Source: Vreelandella subglaciescola
GTDB taxonomy: Bacteria > Pseudomonadota > Gammaproteobacteria > Pseudomonadales > Halomonadaceae
Direction of reading: 5' to 3'
DNA length: 64,000 nucleotides
NCBI RefSeq assembly: GCF_900142895.1
Contig: NZ_LT670847.1
Location: 1,116,001-1,180,000, forward strand
Shown here: piece after piece, positions 47,409 through 56,282 of the stretch
Layout: each line of letters starts with the position of its first letter
Position numbering within the stretch: the first letter of the stretch is position 1
Made by a program: the position numbers and the translations under genes
The notes under the pieces: model-generated
Databases searched by the model: none
Told to the model about the DNA's origin: nothing
What the model saw: the letters and a program-made list of their open reading frames with translations, nothing else

Positions 47409-48860
47409 ATGCAGCTTGACCCCACCTGGACGGCACTTTGGCTGGTGCTTTACGCCGTCGTGTTTGCCGTACCCGGCCTGCTTTATGCCCGCCGCCACCG
47501 CGACGATCTGGACGACTACATTTCCGCGCGCAACAGCCAGAACACCCGCGCCACCGTGCTGACCCTGCTGGCTACCACGCTTGGCACCTGGATACTCTTT
47601 GGCCCCGCGCAGGCCGCGACCTGGGGCGGCGTTGGCGCCATTCTGGGCTATGCGCTGGGCTCCTGCGTGCCGCCCTTGATCATGATTCCGCTGGGGCGGC
47701 GCATGCGCGAGCTGATCCCCGAAGGCCACGGGCTGACCGAATTCGTGTTCCACCGCTACGGGCGTCCCATGTACGCCTTTACGCTGTCGATCATGCTGTT
47801 TTATCTGTTTATTTCACTGGCCGCGGGGCTTACTGCGGTAGCCTTTATGGTCACGCTGCTGTCGCCCATTCCACTGTGGCTGACAGCAAGCGTGGTCATG
47901 CTCGCCACCGTGATTTATACCTTCTACGGTGGCCTGCGCGCCTCGATCTTCACCGATAAGGTGCAGATGATCGTGATTCTGCCGCTGCTGGCATTGCTGC
48001 TGTTTTTCGGCTGGCAGGCCGCCGGCGGCGCAGGCCCCACGCTTGAAGGGCTTGCCCGGAACGCGCCGGCGCTGCTGGATATTACCGATGCCGGCGGCAT
48101 ACGCGGGGGACTGACGTTCTTTATCGCCGTGGTGCTGACGGGGCTGTTTTATCAGGGCACATGGCAGCGTATTTACGCGGCCAAAAACGTCAGCGTGCTG
48201 CGTAAAAGCTTCTGGATCAGCAGTCTGTTCAACCTGCCGGTGGTCATCCTGATGGGGCTGTTCGGGCTGGCGTTTGTCGGGCTGGGGCTTGACGGCGACG
48301 GCTCGGTGGCGCTGTTCAGCGTGTTGCTGGCCAAGGTGCCGCTGTGGTTTGCGCTGGCGCTGATTCCGCTGGGGCTGGCATTGGTGATGAGCAGCGCCGA
48401 CTCCACCATCAACGCCACCTCGAGCATTATTGCAGTCGATATGCACCGCCTGCTGCCCAACGCCAACGAAGCCACGCTGATGCGCCTGGCCCGCTGGCTG
48501 ATCGTTGTCGCTGCGGTGCCGATCACCTGGGTTGCCTCGCAGGGATTCAGCGTGCTGTACCTGTTCCTGCTCGCTGACCTGCTGTGCTCAGCGGCAGCGT
48601 TTCCGGTGTTCTTCGGGCTGTTTAACCGCCGCTACGACGGGCGCAACGCGGTGATCAGCACCGCCTGCGGGCTGGTCGCGGGGCTTATCATGTTCCCCGC
48701 ACCCAGCGCCGGCACCGATACCCTGCTGGAAAGCTTTTTGCTCGCCGCCCTCGTCCCGGTCGCCGTCTCCACCGTGCTGATGCGGATAATGCCCGCCCGC
48801 GAGCATTACGATTTCGCAAGCCTGGCCACGCTGGTGCGTCGCTTTGGGCGGCAGTCGTGA
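47409..48860 (+). CDS. Sodium:solute symporter, probable thiamine or HMP precursor uptake
   Basis: This 483-residue carrier of the SSSF family has about 13 membrane helices. Segments such as YISARNSQNTRATVLTLLAT, GHGLTEFVFHRYGRPMYAFT and ALVMSSADSTINATSSIIAV, the last a conserved Na+-site region, are typical. The TPP riboswitch directly upstream shows that it is shut off when thiamine pyrophosphate is plentiful, so it most likely imports thiamine or a precursor. SSSF carriers under THI control (named ThiV in comparative studies) are known; orthology to them is my inference. It is convergent with a second TPP-controlled operon. Confidence 0.88.
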   Translation: MQLDPTWTALWLVLYAVVFAVPGLLYARRHRDDLDDYISARNSQNTRATVLTLLATTLGTWILFGPAQAATWGGVGAILGYALGSCVPPLIMIPLGRRMRELIPEGHGLTEFVFHRYGRPMYAFTLSIMLFYLFISLAAGLTAVAFMVTLLSPIPLWLTASVVMLATVIYTFYGGLRASIFTDKVQMIVILPLLALLLFFGWQAAGGAGPTLEGLARNAPALLDITDAGGIRGGLTFFIAVVLTGLFYQGTWQRIYAAKNVSVLRKSFWISSLFNLPVVILMGLFGLAFVGLGLDGDGSVALFSVLLAKVPLWFALALIPLGLALVMSSADSTINATSSIIAVDMHRLLPNANEATLMRLARWLIVVAAVPITWVASQGFSVLYLFLLADLLCSAAAFPVFFGLFNRRYDGRNAVISTACGLVAGLIMFPAPSAGTDTLLESFLLAALVPVAVSTVLMRIMPAREHYDFASLATLVRRFGRQS

Positions 48861-49060
48861 TGTTTTGACATGACACAGCAGGTCGCGCGGCGTAGCCGCC
48901 CTCCTACAATGCATTGATATTAAGAGATTTTCGTAGGAGGCCGGTTCACCGGGCGACGCAGGCCAAAGGCCTGCCGGGGTTCGGTGGGGATGCGGTCGCG
49001 CAGCACTTGTGCCCGGGGTATGGGTAAAGCTGCCCTCCTACAACAACATATCGATATTAC
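48861..49060. repeat. REP-like intergenic repeats between two TPP-controlled units
   Basis: CCTCCTAC occurs at 48900-48907 and 49034-49041 as parts of a direct repeat of about 28 bp that ends in GATATTA each time. GTAGGAGG at 48933-48940 is the inverted partner of the first. CAGGCC-aaa-GGCCTG (48959-48973) forms a further hairpin. The layout resembles a pair of REP elements and may also terminate the convergent transcripts. No coding frame is supported here. Confidence 0.6.
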
Positions 49061-50356
49061 TCACGCGCCCGGCCGTTCCAACCCTAAATGCCCGCGCAGG
49101 GTTCGCTCTGCGTAGTCGTGCCGGAACAGGCCGCGTTTTTGCAGCACCGGCACCACCTGCTCGGCAAAGTCCTCGATGCTCGAAGGCAGCGACGGCGGCA
49201 TCAGGTTGAAGCCGTCGGCGCCGCCCTGCTCCACCCAGCGCTGCATTTCATCGGCAATGCTCTCCGGCGTGCCGACCATGGTGCAGTGCCCACCGCCCGC
49301 GGCCAGCCGTCCCAGCAGCTGGCGCAGCGTGGGCCGTTCGCACTCGATGATGCGCAGAATGGTCGCGTAGCGCCCTTTGGGGCCGGTAAAGTCTTCCAGC
49401 GGCGGAAGCTCGGGCACCGGCGCGTCGAGCTCCCAATCGCTGCAATCCTGACCGATAAACTGGCTTAGCTGGTTGAGCGAATCCTGCGTGGGCAGCAGCT
49501 CGTCGAGCTCGCGCTGGCGGGCTTTGGCTTCTTCCTCGGTGGCGCCGACATAGGTCACCAACCCCGGCATAATCGGTACCGGCGGGCGCCCCGCGGCGGC
49601 CACCCGCGCCTGAATATCGCGGTAGTAGTCCTGCGCCGATTCCAGATCATAAGCCACGGCGTAGATCGCTTCGGCGTGACGGGCGGCAAGGTCGCGGCCC
49701 TGATCGGAGGCGCCGGCCTGAAACAGCACCGGCCTTCCCTGAGGCGGGCGCGGAACGTTAAGCGGGCCGTCCACCAGAAAATGCTCCCCGTGGTGATTGA
49801 TCGGGCGCACCCTGTCCGGGTCGGCAAACATGCCGTTGCGGTCAAAGCGCAGCGCGTCGTCGGCCCAGCTGTCCCACAGCGCCAGCACCGTGTTGGCAAA
49901 CTCTTCGGCGCGGGCGTAGCGCTCAGCGTGGGGCGGCATCGCCGTGTAGTTGTGGTTACGCGCCTCGGCGTCAAACATCGAGGTCACCAGATTCCAACCC
50001 ATGCGCCCGGCGGAAATATGATCCAGCGAGGCCAGCATCCGCGCGGCGTGAAACGGCGTATAGAAGGTGCTCGACACCGTTGAAATCAGGCCGATACGTT
50101 CGGTGGCCCGAGCCATGGCGGCAAGCGCAGTGAGCGGTTCCAGATACCACAGCGGCCCACCGGCAACGTTGCCCGCGGCGTGGCCGTCGGCAAAGAACAC
50201 GGCGTCAAACTTGCCGCGCTCGGCGGTACGCGCCAGCGCCTCGTAATAGCCGATATCGCCCATCCGCTCGGCGGCGGAATCGGGGTGGCGCCAGGCGGCG
50301 CGGTGGTGGCCGCAGCCCATGATAAACAGGTTCAAGTGCATAGAGGGCGTAGCCAT
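49061..50356 (-). CDS. LLM-class flavin-dependent monooxygenase (NtaA/SnaA/DszA family)
   Basis: This 431-residue FMN-dependent monooxygenase has the luciferase-like fold. LEPLTALAAMARATERIGLI, STFYTPFHAARMLASLDHIS, GRMGWNLVTSMFDAEARNH and PVLFQAGASDQGRDLAARHA are diagnostic of the NtaA/DmoA branch, whose members use reduced FMN to split C-N or C-S bonds or oxidise heterocycles. Its start shares a base with the SDR stop (TGATG), so the two are coupled and both lie under a TPP riboswitch. The substrate is probably a thiamine-related pyrimidine, thiazole or sulfur compound. This is inference from the riboswitch, since no close characterised relative is recognised. Confidence 0.88.
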   Translation of the reverse strand: MATPSMHLNLFIMGCGHHRAAWRHPDSAAERMGDIGYYEALARTAERGKFDAVFFADGHAAGNVAGGPLWYLEPLTALAAMARATERIGLISTVSSTFYTPFHAARMLASLDHISAGRMGWNLVTSMFDAEARNHNYTAMPPHAERYARAEEFANTVLALWDSWADDALRFDRNGMFADPDRVRPINHHGEHFLVDGPLNVPRPPQGRPVLFQAGASDQGRDLAARHAEAIYAVAYDLESAQDYYRDIQARVAAAGRPPVPIMPGLVTYVGATEEEAKARQRELDELLPTQDSLNQLSQFIGQDCSDWELDAPVPELPPLEDFTGPKGRYATILRIIECERPTLRQLLGRLAAGGGHCTMVGTPESIADEMQRWVEQGGADGFNLMPPSLPSSIEDFAEQVVPVLQKRGLFRHDYAERTLRGHLGLERPGA

Positions 50357-51156
50357 CAGTCTTTCACCAGCCCGCCGTCGACCACCAGATTCTGGCCGGT
50401 GACCGCACGACTCCAGGGCGAGGCAAACATCAGCGCGGCGTCGGCAAACTCTTCGGGGGTGACCACGCGGCGCAGCGGCGTATTGGCAGCGATCAGGTCA
50501 AACACTGCGTCGGGCGTTGCAGCCGAAGCGTCGGTGGTGCGCAATAGCCCGCCGGAGATCATGTTGACGGTGATGTTGTCCGGCCCTAGATCATGGGCAA
50601 AGGTGCGCGTCAGCGAGAGCAGCGCGGCTTTGCCGGCGGTGTAATCGTGGTAGGGCACGATGGGGTTTTGAAACAGATTGGTGCCCACGTTGATCACCCG
50701 GCCAAAGCCCTGCTCGCGCATGCCGGCAAGCGCGGCTTGAATCGCGTTCAGCGCGCCCTGATTCACACCTTTCAGCTGCTGCTCGAGGTGCTCCCAGGTC
50801 AGCGCGTCGGCGTTGGGGCGGGCGTCGCCGTTGAACGAGAAATCGGGCAGCGCGTTGTTGATCACTGTGGTCACCGGCGCGCCAAAATGCTCGCGCGCGG
50901 TGGCCAGCATGGCCTTGACCGCCTCCGCGTCGCAGACGTCGGCCTGCACCGCCAGCGCCCGCTCGGGCACCTCGGCGGCTAGCGCGTTGGCAGCGTCAAC
51001 GCTATTGCGATAGTTGACCACCACCCGCGCGCCGGCGTTGAGAAACGCCCGGGCAATGCTTGCGCCGAGCCCGCGGCCGGCACCGGTCACCAGCACAACC
51101 TGCTGGTCGAGCGGCAGCGCGACGGGAGAAGAAGAAAGGTGTGAAGCAGTACTCAT
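50356..51156 (-). CDS. Short-chain dehydrogenase (FabG-like) under TPP control
   Basis: The 266-residue SDR has the cofactor motif VLVTGAGRGLGASIARAFLN, with NNALPDFSFNGDARPNAD in place of the usual NNAG region. The active-site stretch NVGTNLFQNPIVPYHDYTAG supplies Y and K of YTAGK but a threonine (GTN) where most SDRs have the catalytic serine; this variant appears usual in the FabG-like subgroup it resembles. I start at 51156 (MSTASHLSS); a frame start at 51189 adds 11 residues. It is first in a two-gene operon with the monooxygenase. It might supply reducing power to, or act on the product of, its partner. Confidence 0.85.
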   Translation of the reverse strand: MSTASHLSSSPVALPLDQQVVLVTGAGRGLGASIARAFLNAGARVVVNYRNSVDAANALAAEVPERALAVQADVCDAEAVKAMLATAREHFGAPVTTVINNALPDFSFNGDARPNADALTWEHLEQQLKGVNQGALNAIQAALAGMREQGFGRVINVGTNLFQNPIVPYHDYTAGKAALLSLTRTFAHDLGPDNITVNMISGGLLRTTDASAATPDAVFDLIAANTPLRRVVTPEEFADAALMFASPWSRAVTGQNLVVDGGLVKD

Positions 51157-51238
51157 GGCGTGGCCCTTGTGATGGCAGATGTGAGTCACAAATGCGGGGC
51201 GAGGGACGCACGCCGAGCGCCCTTTTCAGGCACTGCGC

Positions 51239-51321
51239 TGACATCCCTTCGCCGGTATGAACTGGATCAGGTTCGTCGGGTGTTGTCTCAGCCCCGCCGT
51301 TCGGCGGGACACCCCGTGTCA
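51239..51321 (-). promoter_or_regulatory. TPP riboswitch upstream of the SDR-monooxygenase operon
   Basis: On the minus strand the aptamer runs from TGACACGGGGTG (51321) through GGCTGAGACAACACCCG (CTGAGA core at 51286-51291) and GAACCTGATCCAGTTCATAC to CGGCGAAGGGATGTCA (51239). The closing stem TGACA/TGTCA is evident. The next gene on that strand starts at 51156, about 80 bp further. The segment between holds a GGGCGC/GCGTCCC pairing that may be part of the switch. Confidence 0.94.
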
Positions 51322-51480
51322 TGCAGGCCAGACCTTAGCCCATCGCCCGGTTCCCAACAAGCCTGCCCCCACACGGCTCGGGAAAGCCCATAGCCGCGTA
51401 GGCGGTTGTGGCGTAAAATCGTGCCTCTTTAATGTCGTGACGACTGCCGGCACGGCACGGAACCAACACAGGACGACAAC

Positions 51481-52209
51481 ATGGGTAGGGCTTTTCAGAA
51501 CCGTAAAGAATCCATGGCCAAGACGGCCGACGCCAAAACCAAGGTGTACAGCAAGTACGGGCGCGAGATTTACGTGTGCGCCAAGTCCGGCGGCCCCGAT
51601 CCTCACAACAACCTGGCGCTGCGCGGCCTGCTGGATCGCGCCAAGAAAGATCAGGTGCCCGCGCACGTGATCGACAAGGCGCTGGACAAGGCCACCGGCG
51701 CCGGTGGTGAAGACTTCTCCCCCGCGCGCTACGAGGGTTTCGGGCCGGGCAACGTGATGCTGATCATCGAGTGTCTGACCGACAACCCCAACCGCACTTT
51801 CGGCGACGTGCGCGGCTGCTTTACCAAGACCAAAAGCAAGATCGGCACGCCGGGCACCGTCAGCCACATGTTCGATCACTGCGCGATTTTCGCCTTTGCC
51901 GGCGAAGACGAGGAAAGCGTGCTGGAAGCGCTGATGGAAGCCGACGTTGACGTTACCGACATCGAGTGCGAAGACGGCCAGATTACCGTGTTTGCCCCGC
52001 ACACCGAGTACGCCAAGGCGCGTCAGGCGCTGATAGATGCCTTCGGCGCACTGGATTTTGACGCCGACGACATCCAGTTTTTGCCCCAGACCACCACGCC
52101 CATCGAAGGCGACGACGTGGCCGGTCTGGAGAAGCTGATGGCGATGCTTAACGACTTCGACGACGTGCAGAACATCTACCACAGCGCCGAGTTTCCCGAA
52201 GAGGCCTAA
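51481..52209 (+). CDS. YebC/PmpR family protein
   Basis: This 242-residue protein matches the YebC family, described as transcriptional regulators and, more recently, as ribosome-associated factors that help translate proline runs. [20 protein letters not shown] is the standard N-terminus, and the middle has [20 protein letters not shown]. The [20 protein letters not shown] segment suits the YeeN-like subgroup. Its stop overlaps that of the convergent mscS-type gene by three bases. Confidence 0.93.
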   Translation: MGRAFQNRKESMAKTADAKTKVYSKYGREIYVCAKSGGPDPHNNLALRGLLDRAKKDQVPAHVIDKALDKATGAGGEDFSPARYEGFGPGNVMLIIECLTDNPNRTFGDVRGCFTKTKSKIGTPGTVSHMFDHCAIFAFAGEDEESVLEALMEADVDVTDIECEDGQITVFAPHTEYAKARQALIDAFGALDFDADDIQFLPQTTTPIEGDDVAGLEKLMAMLNDFDDVQNIYHSAEFPEEA

Positions 52210-53060
52210 CGGCCAGCCCCAAAACGACTATCGCGAGCGGGCATTGCGGCATCCGGCGGCAACAGCGCCGGTCGGATGCCCGCAGCGCTAAGCACGGCCT
52301 TGCTGCGCACGGTCAGGTCGGTCACGAAGTCGAACTGCTGGCGCGGGTCGATGGGGTAGGCGCGAATGCGGTAGTGCGTTCCCCATGGCTGCTCTTCGGC
52401 CACCACCACGACCGGTTTGTCGAACCTGAGATAGGCGCTGGTCAGCGCTACGTCGCGCAGCGCCGTGCGCACCCATCCGGCTGCGTGTTCCGGATGCAGA
52501 TAGAAACTCGCAACGCATTGCAGGCTGAGCTCGCCGTTGTTGGCGTTGTATATCGGGGAGTCCCACAGTTTCAGGTGCGGGATGGCCACCAGATCATCGT
52601 CCGGCGTGACGACGTCAACGGTGCGCAGGCCGACGTGCTTGACCTCGCCGTAAACGCCATCAATTTCCACCCAGTCGCCCGGGCGGTACGGCATCTCGAC
52701 CGCCGAGACCACGCCGGCAATCAGGCTGCTGACGTAATCCTTGAGCGCAAAGCCAATGGCCAGCCCCGCGACCCCGAGCAGCGCCACCATATTGCTGAAG
52801 GACGGCTCGATGATAATCGGCACGCTGATCACCACTGCCGTCAGCAGAATGATCAGCCGCGTTACCGGCACCAGCGCAAAGGTGCGAAAACGCGCCTGCC
52901 CGTGTAGCCGGTTGGCTAGCCAGTTAAGCCCGCGCTGGGAGAGTATGATCAACAGTATGGTGGCGCCAAGCACCAGCCCCAGGGTTATCAGCGCCTCGCT
53001 GTCGAGGTCGTTAAACAGCTTGGCGTATTGCCCTTTGTCATCTACAGCAGTTTCGTCCAT
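52206..53060 (-). CDS. Mechanosensitive ion channel family protein (MscS type)
   Basis: This 284-residue membrane protein has three N-terminal helices, then the pore-lining region [20 protein letters not shown] and the beta domain with [20 protein letters not shown], the classic MscS signature. The C-terminal alpha-beta domain follows. It should release solutes on hypo-osmotic shock, fitting a halophile, and is shorter than the giant MscK/MscM types. It lies 40 bp downstream of an unrecognised gene on the same strand. Confidence 0.93.
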   Translation of the reverse strand: MDETAVDDKGQYAKLFNDLDSEALITLGLVLGATILLIILSQRGLNWLANRLHGQARFRTFALVPVTRLIILLTAVVISVPIIIEPSFSNMVALLGVAGLAIGFALKDYVSSLIAGVVSAVEMPYRPGDWVEIDGVYGEVKHVGLRTVDVVTPDDDLVAIPHLKLWDSPIYNANNGELSLQCVASFYLHPEHAAGWVRTALRDVALTSAYLRFDKPVVVVAEEQPWGTHYRIRAYPIDPRQQFDFVTDLTVRSKAVLSAAGIRPALLPPDAAMPARDSRFGAGR

Positions 53061-53100
53061 TGCAGCCTCTTTCAGCGCGTGGTGCCAGCGGCATCATGGA

Positions 53101-54261
53101 TTACAGGGCATCAACCAGATAATGCCGCGCGGTTAACAGCTGGCGGACGCCGGTATAGCACAGCGGTGCGACCTGCCAGCGCCGCTCCCGTTCGCACAGC
53201 ACGCCCCGGCGCGTAAGCCCGAGCCGGGTCTGAATCGTCTCGTGGCGGGAAAACGGCAGCACCTGACACAGCGATTCATCATCAAGGCCGCCGTGAATCA
53301 GCAGCGCGTGCAGTACCAGCAGTAACGTATCCTCGGCATCGGCGGGTAGCGCCGCATCACCCTGCATGGGCACATACCACAGCGGCGCATCGGCCTGACT
53401 GTCCTCTGTACCAGGCTCGCGCAGGCTGGCCTGAAAACTTTGCCAGGCAAGCCCCCAGTGCCCACGGCAGTTGGCGGCCAGACGCTGCAGCGCTCGGCCG
53501 TCGCCCCCGGCGCCGCTGGTATCGGGCAGCAGCGGTTTTTGGGTGCGGCTACTCAGCAGCGTCGGGCAGTGCGGGCTCAGGCGGGCCGCCAGCAGATCGC
53601 CCAGGGCTTCGCCGTCCAGTGCCTGAGGCGTTAACGCCGGCACGCCTTCAAGCCCTACCGCCTGTTGCAGGTAGGCGTAGCTCCAGCTGTCACAGCCGAT
53701 CACTCCGCTGCCCAGCGCGCCGCTCTGGGCACGTTCGAGAAAATCACGCACACTCTGCAGGCCATCCACGCGGCGTAAAAAATGCCGCTCAAGCGCCGGT
53801 ATCGCCCAGCGCGACTGCGCCGACAGCGACTGCATCCAGGTCATGTCACCGTTGAGCAGCGCCGTTTTCGAGGGCGCGGCCAGCCGCGTCAGCCCTTCGG
53901 CCTCGGCGAGGGTGTCGATGGCCTGAGCGTGGCCGCCGTAAGGCGGGGTAATCAGGAAGGTGACGGGGTGGGCGGCAAGATCCAACGATTGCTGCAGCGC
54001 GTGCGCCAGCGCTGCCCCGCGCCCTGGCACAAGCCAGCGGTCCAGCCGATCAGCACTCGGCCGGCCCAGCGTCTTTTCGCGCGCCGCGCGAGCTTTCTCG
54101 CCTTCATGGCCGACAACCCAACGCCCGACGGCGCGCCACGAGCGTTGCCACTGGCTCGCCCGGGTGAGTCCCGGCGGGGAAAATTCCGCGAGTGCTTCAA
54201 GCGCATGGCCGGTGCCATCATCTTCCTGCGGTGAAGCGTTGATCGCCGTGCGTCCTGCCAT
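53101..54261 (-). CDS. Hypothetical protein, unrecognised
   Basis: I do not recognise this 386-residue protein. I start at the ATG at 54261 (MAGRTAINASPQEDD); the frame is open 14 codons further up. It has no signal peptide or clear membrane segment. PVTFLITPPYGGHAQAIDTL, VIGCDSWSYAYLQQAVGLEG and a C-terminal winged-helix-like stretch, CQVLPFSRHETIQTRLGLTR followed by RRGVLCERERRWQVAPLCYT, stand out. It lies between the ABC exporter and MscS genes on the same strand, and the ending next to the mscS start suggests co-transcription. Confidence 0.7.
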   Translation of the reverse strand: MAGRTAINASPQEDDGTGHALEALAEFSPPGLTRASQWQRSWRAVGRWVVGHEGEKARAAREKTLGRPSADRLDRWLVPGRGAALAHALQQSLDLAAHPVTFLITPPYGGHAQAIDTLAEAEGLTRLAAPSKTALLNGDMTWMQSLSAQSRWAIPALERHFLRRVDGLQSVRDFLERAQSGALGSGVIGCDSWSYAYLQQAVGLEGVPALTPQALDGEALGDLLAARLSPHCPTLLSSRTQKPLLPDTSGAGGDGRALQRLAANCRGHWGLAWQSFQASLREPGTEDSQADAPLWYVPMQGDAALPADAEDTLLLVLHALLIHGGLDDESLCQVLPFSRHETIQTRLGLTRRGVLCERERRWQVAPLCYTGVRQLLTARHYLVDAL

Positions 54262-54306
54262 GCAGCTATCCTTCGTTAACCGGCTATACAGGCAACATAG
54301 CATGCT

Positions 54307-56217
54307 TTATGCCGGATCAAGGTAACCTTTATCGGTGGACGCCTGGTCGGGCGCGTCGAGGCCGATAAATCCGCCCGACTGGTGTTTCCACAGCCGCGCG
54401 TAGATGCCGTTTTTGGCCAGCAGCTCGCGGTGGGTGCCGGCCTCGACAATCTGACCGCCGTCCACCACCAGCAGGCGGTCGAGCATCGCGATGGTCGACA
54501 GGCGGTGGGCAATCGCGATCACCGTCTTGCCCTGCATCAGGTGCTCAAGCTGCTCCTGAATCGCCGCTTCGACCTCGGAATCCAACGCCGAGGTCGCTTC
54601 GTCGAGCACCAGAATCGGCGCGTTTTTCAGCAGCACCCGGGCAATCGCAATGCGCTGGCGCTGCCCGCCGGAAAGCTTCACCCCGCGCTCACCAACGTGG
54701 GCGTCCAGCCCGCGGCGCCCTTCGGGGTCGACCAGATCATTGATAAAGCCATCGGCGTGGGCCTGTCGCACCGCGTCCCAGACGGCATCATCGCCGGCGT
54801 CGGGGCTGCCGTAGCGGATGTTATCGCGCAATGAGCGGTGCAAAAGCGAAGTATCCTGGGTCACCATGCCGATCTGGTGGCGCAGCGAGGTCTGGGTGAC
54901 CTCGGCAATATTTTGCCCGTCGATGCGTATCGCCCCGCCCTGCAGGTCGTAAAAGCGCAGCAGCAGGTTGGCAAGCGTTGACTTGCCCGCCCCCGAGCGG
55001 CCGATCAGCCCGACCTTCTCGCCCGGGGCAATGGTCAGATCGAGGCTGTCGAACACCGGTTTGTAGGCGCCGCCGGCTTCGGCGTAGCCAAAATGCAGCG
55101 CATCGAAGCGGATTTCGCCACGAGGCACCGCCAGCGTTGGGGCCTCGGGCGCGTCACGCACCGCCGGCGCATTGGCAATGGTATTCATGCCGTCCTGTAC
55201 GGTGCCCACGTTTTCAAACAGCCGCGCCACTTCCCATAGAATCCAGTCGGACATGAAGCGCACGCGCATCACCAGCGCGATGGCAATCGCCAGCACGCCA
55301 AGCGAGATCACCTGCGTATACCAGGCCACCAGCACCGTCGCCGCCATGCCCACCAGCAGCAGCGTATTGAGCAGCGTCAGGCACACGCTGAGCACGGTCA
55401 CCAGACGCATCTGGCCGTGTACCGTGGTCATGAAGCCTTCCATCGCTTCACGCGCATAGTTTTGTTCGTGTCGGGTATCGGCAAACAGCTTGATGGTCTG
55501 AATATTGCTGTAGCTGTCGACCACGCGGCCAGTCATCTGCGCGCGGGCGTTGGCCTGAGCCATGGATACGTTGCGCAGACGCGGCACAAAAAAGCGCATG
55601 ATCGCCAAATACCCCAGCAGCCATACGAACAGCGGCAGCGCCAGCCAGATATCGGCCTTGATCAACAAAATCGCCGCGCCGGTAAAATACACGATGGCGT
55701 ACACCAGCAGGTCCATGACCTTGGTCACGGTTTCGCGAATCGCCAGCGCCGTTTGCATCACCTTTTGCGACACGCGGCCGGCAAACTCGTCCTGATAAAA
55801 GGCCAGACTCTGGCCCAGCATGTGACGATGCGAGAGCCAGCGGCCAATCATCGGATAGTTGCCGAAAATGCTCTGGTTGGTCACCAGCGACTGCAGCAGC
55901 ACCAACAGCGGCAACCCGATCAGCATGGCGATACCGACGCCAATCAGCGCGGCGCCGTGCGCCTGCCAGAAGCCCACGCGCTCAACGCCGGCCAGCCAGT
56001 CGACCAGCTCGCCCATGTAATTGAAAAACACGACCTCGGTGGCCGACACCAGCGCGGTAAACAGCGACATCCACAGAAGCATCGGCCACACCGGGCGCGA
56101 AAAATGCCATAAAAAGGCCATCAGCCCCTTGGGCGGCGTTTCCACACGGCCGTCGGGGTAGGGGTTAATCCGCGCCTCAAAGTAGTCAAACAGCGGCGCT
56201 AACACACGGCTGAACAT
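54307..56217 (-). CDS. ABC transporter, fused permease and ATP-binding protein
   Basis: This 636-residue half-transporter of the MsbA/MdlB type would export a lipid, peptide or drug as a dimer. Six membrane helices span residues about 35-330. The nucleotide-binding domain has Walker A GLIGRSGAGKSTL, the signature LSGGQRQRIAIARVLL, Walker B ILVLDEATSALD and the switch histidine in TVIAIAHRLSTI. The N-terminal MFSRVLAPLFDYFEARINPY is typical of a proteobacterial orphan ABC exporter group. The substrate is unknown. Confidence 0.93.
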   Translation of the reverse strand: MFSRVLAPLFDYFEARINPYPDGRVETPPKGLMAFLWHFSRPVWPMLLWMSLFTALVSATEVVFFNYMGELVDWLAGVERVGFWQAHGAALIGVGIAMLIGLPLLVLLQSLVTNQSIFGNYPMIGRWLSHRHMLGQSLAFYQDEFAGRVSQKVMQTALAIRETVTKVMDLLVYAIVYFTGAAILLIKADIWLALPLFVWLLGYLAIMRFFVPRLRNVSMAQANARAQMTGRVVDSYSNIQTIKLFADTRHEQNYAREAMEGFMTTVHGQMRLVTVLSVCLTLLNTLLLVGMAATVLVAWYTQVISLGVLAIAIALVMRVRFMSDWILWEVARLFENVGTVQDGMNTIANAPAVRDAPEAPTLAVPRGEIRFDALHFGYAEAGGAYKPVFDSLDLTIAPGEKVGLIGRSGAGKSTLANLLLRFYDLQGGAIRIDGQNIAEVTQTSLRHQIGMVTQDTSLLHRSLRDNIRYGSPDAGDDAVWDAVRQAHADGFINDLVDPEGRRGLDAHVGERGVKLSGGQRQRIAIARVLLKNAPILVLDEATSALDSEVEAAIQEQLEHLMQGKTVIAIAHRLSTIAMLDRLLVVDGGQIVEAGTHRELLAKNGIYARLWKHQSGGFIGLDAPDQASTDKGYLDPA

Positions 56218-56282
56218 GCAGTCTCCTACTGTTTATACCCACCTTTTATACCAACCCTTTATACCGGCCTTGCGCCTGCCCG

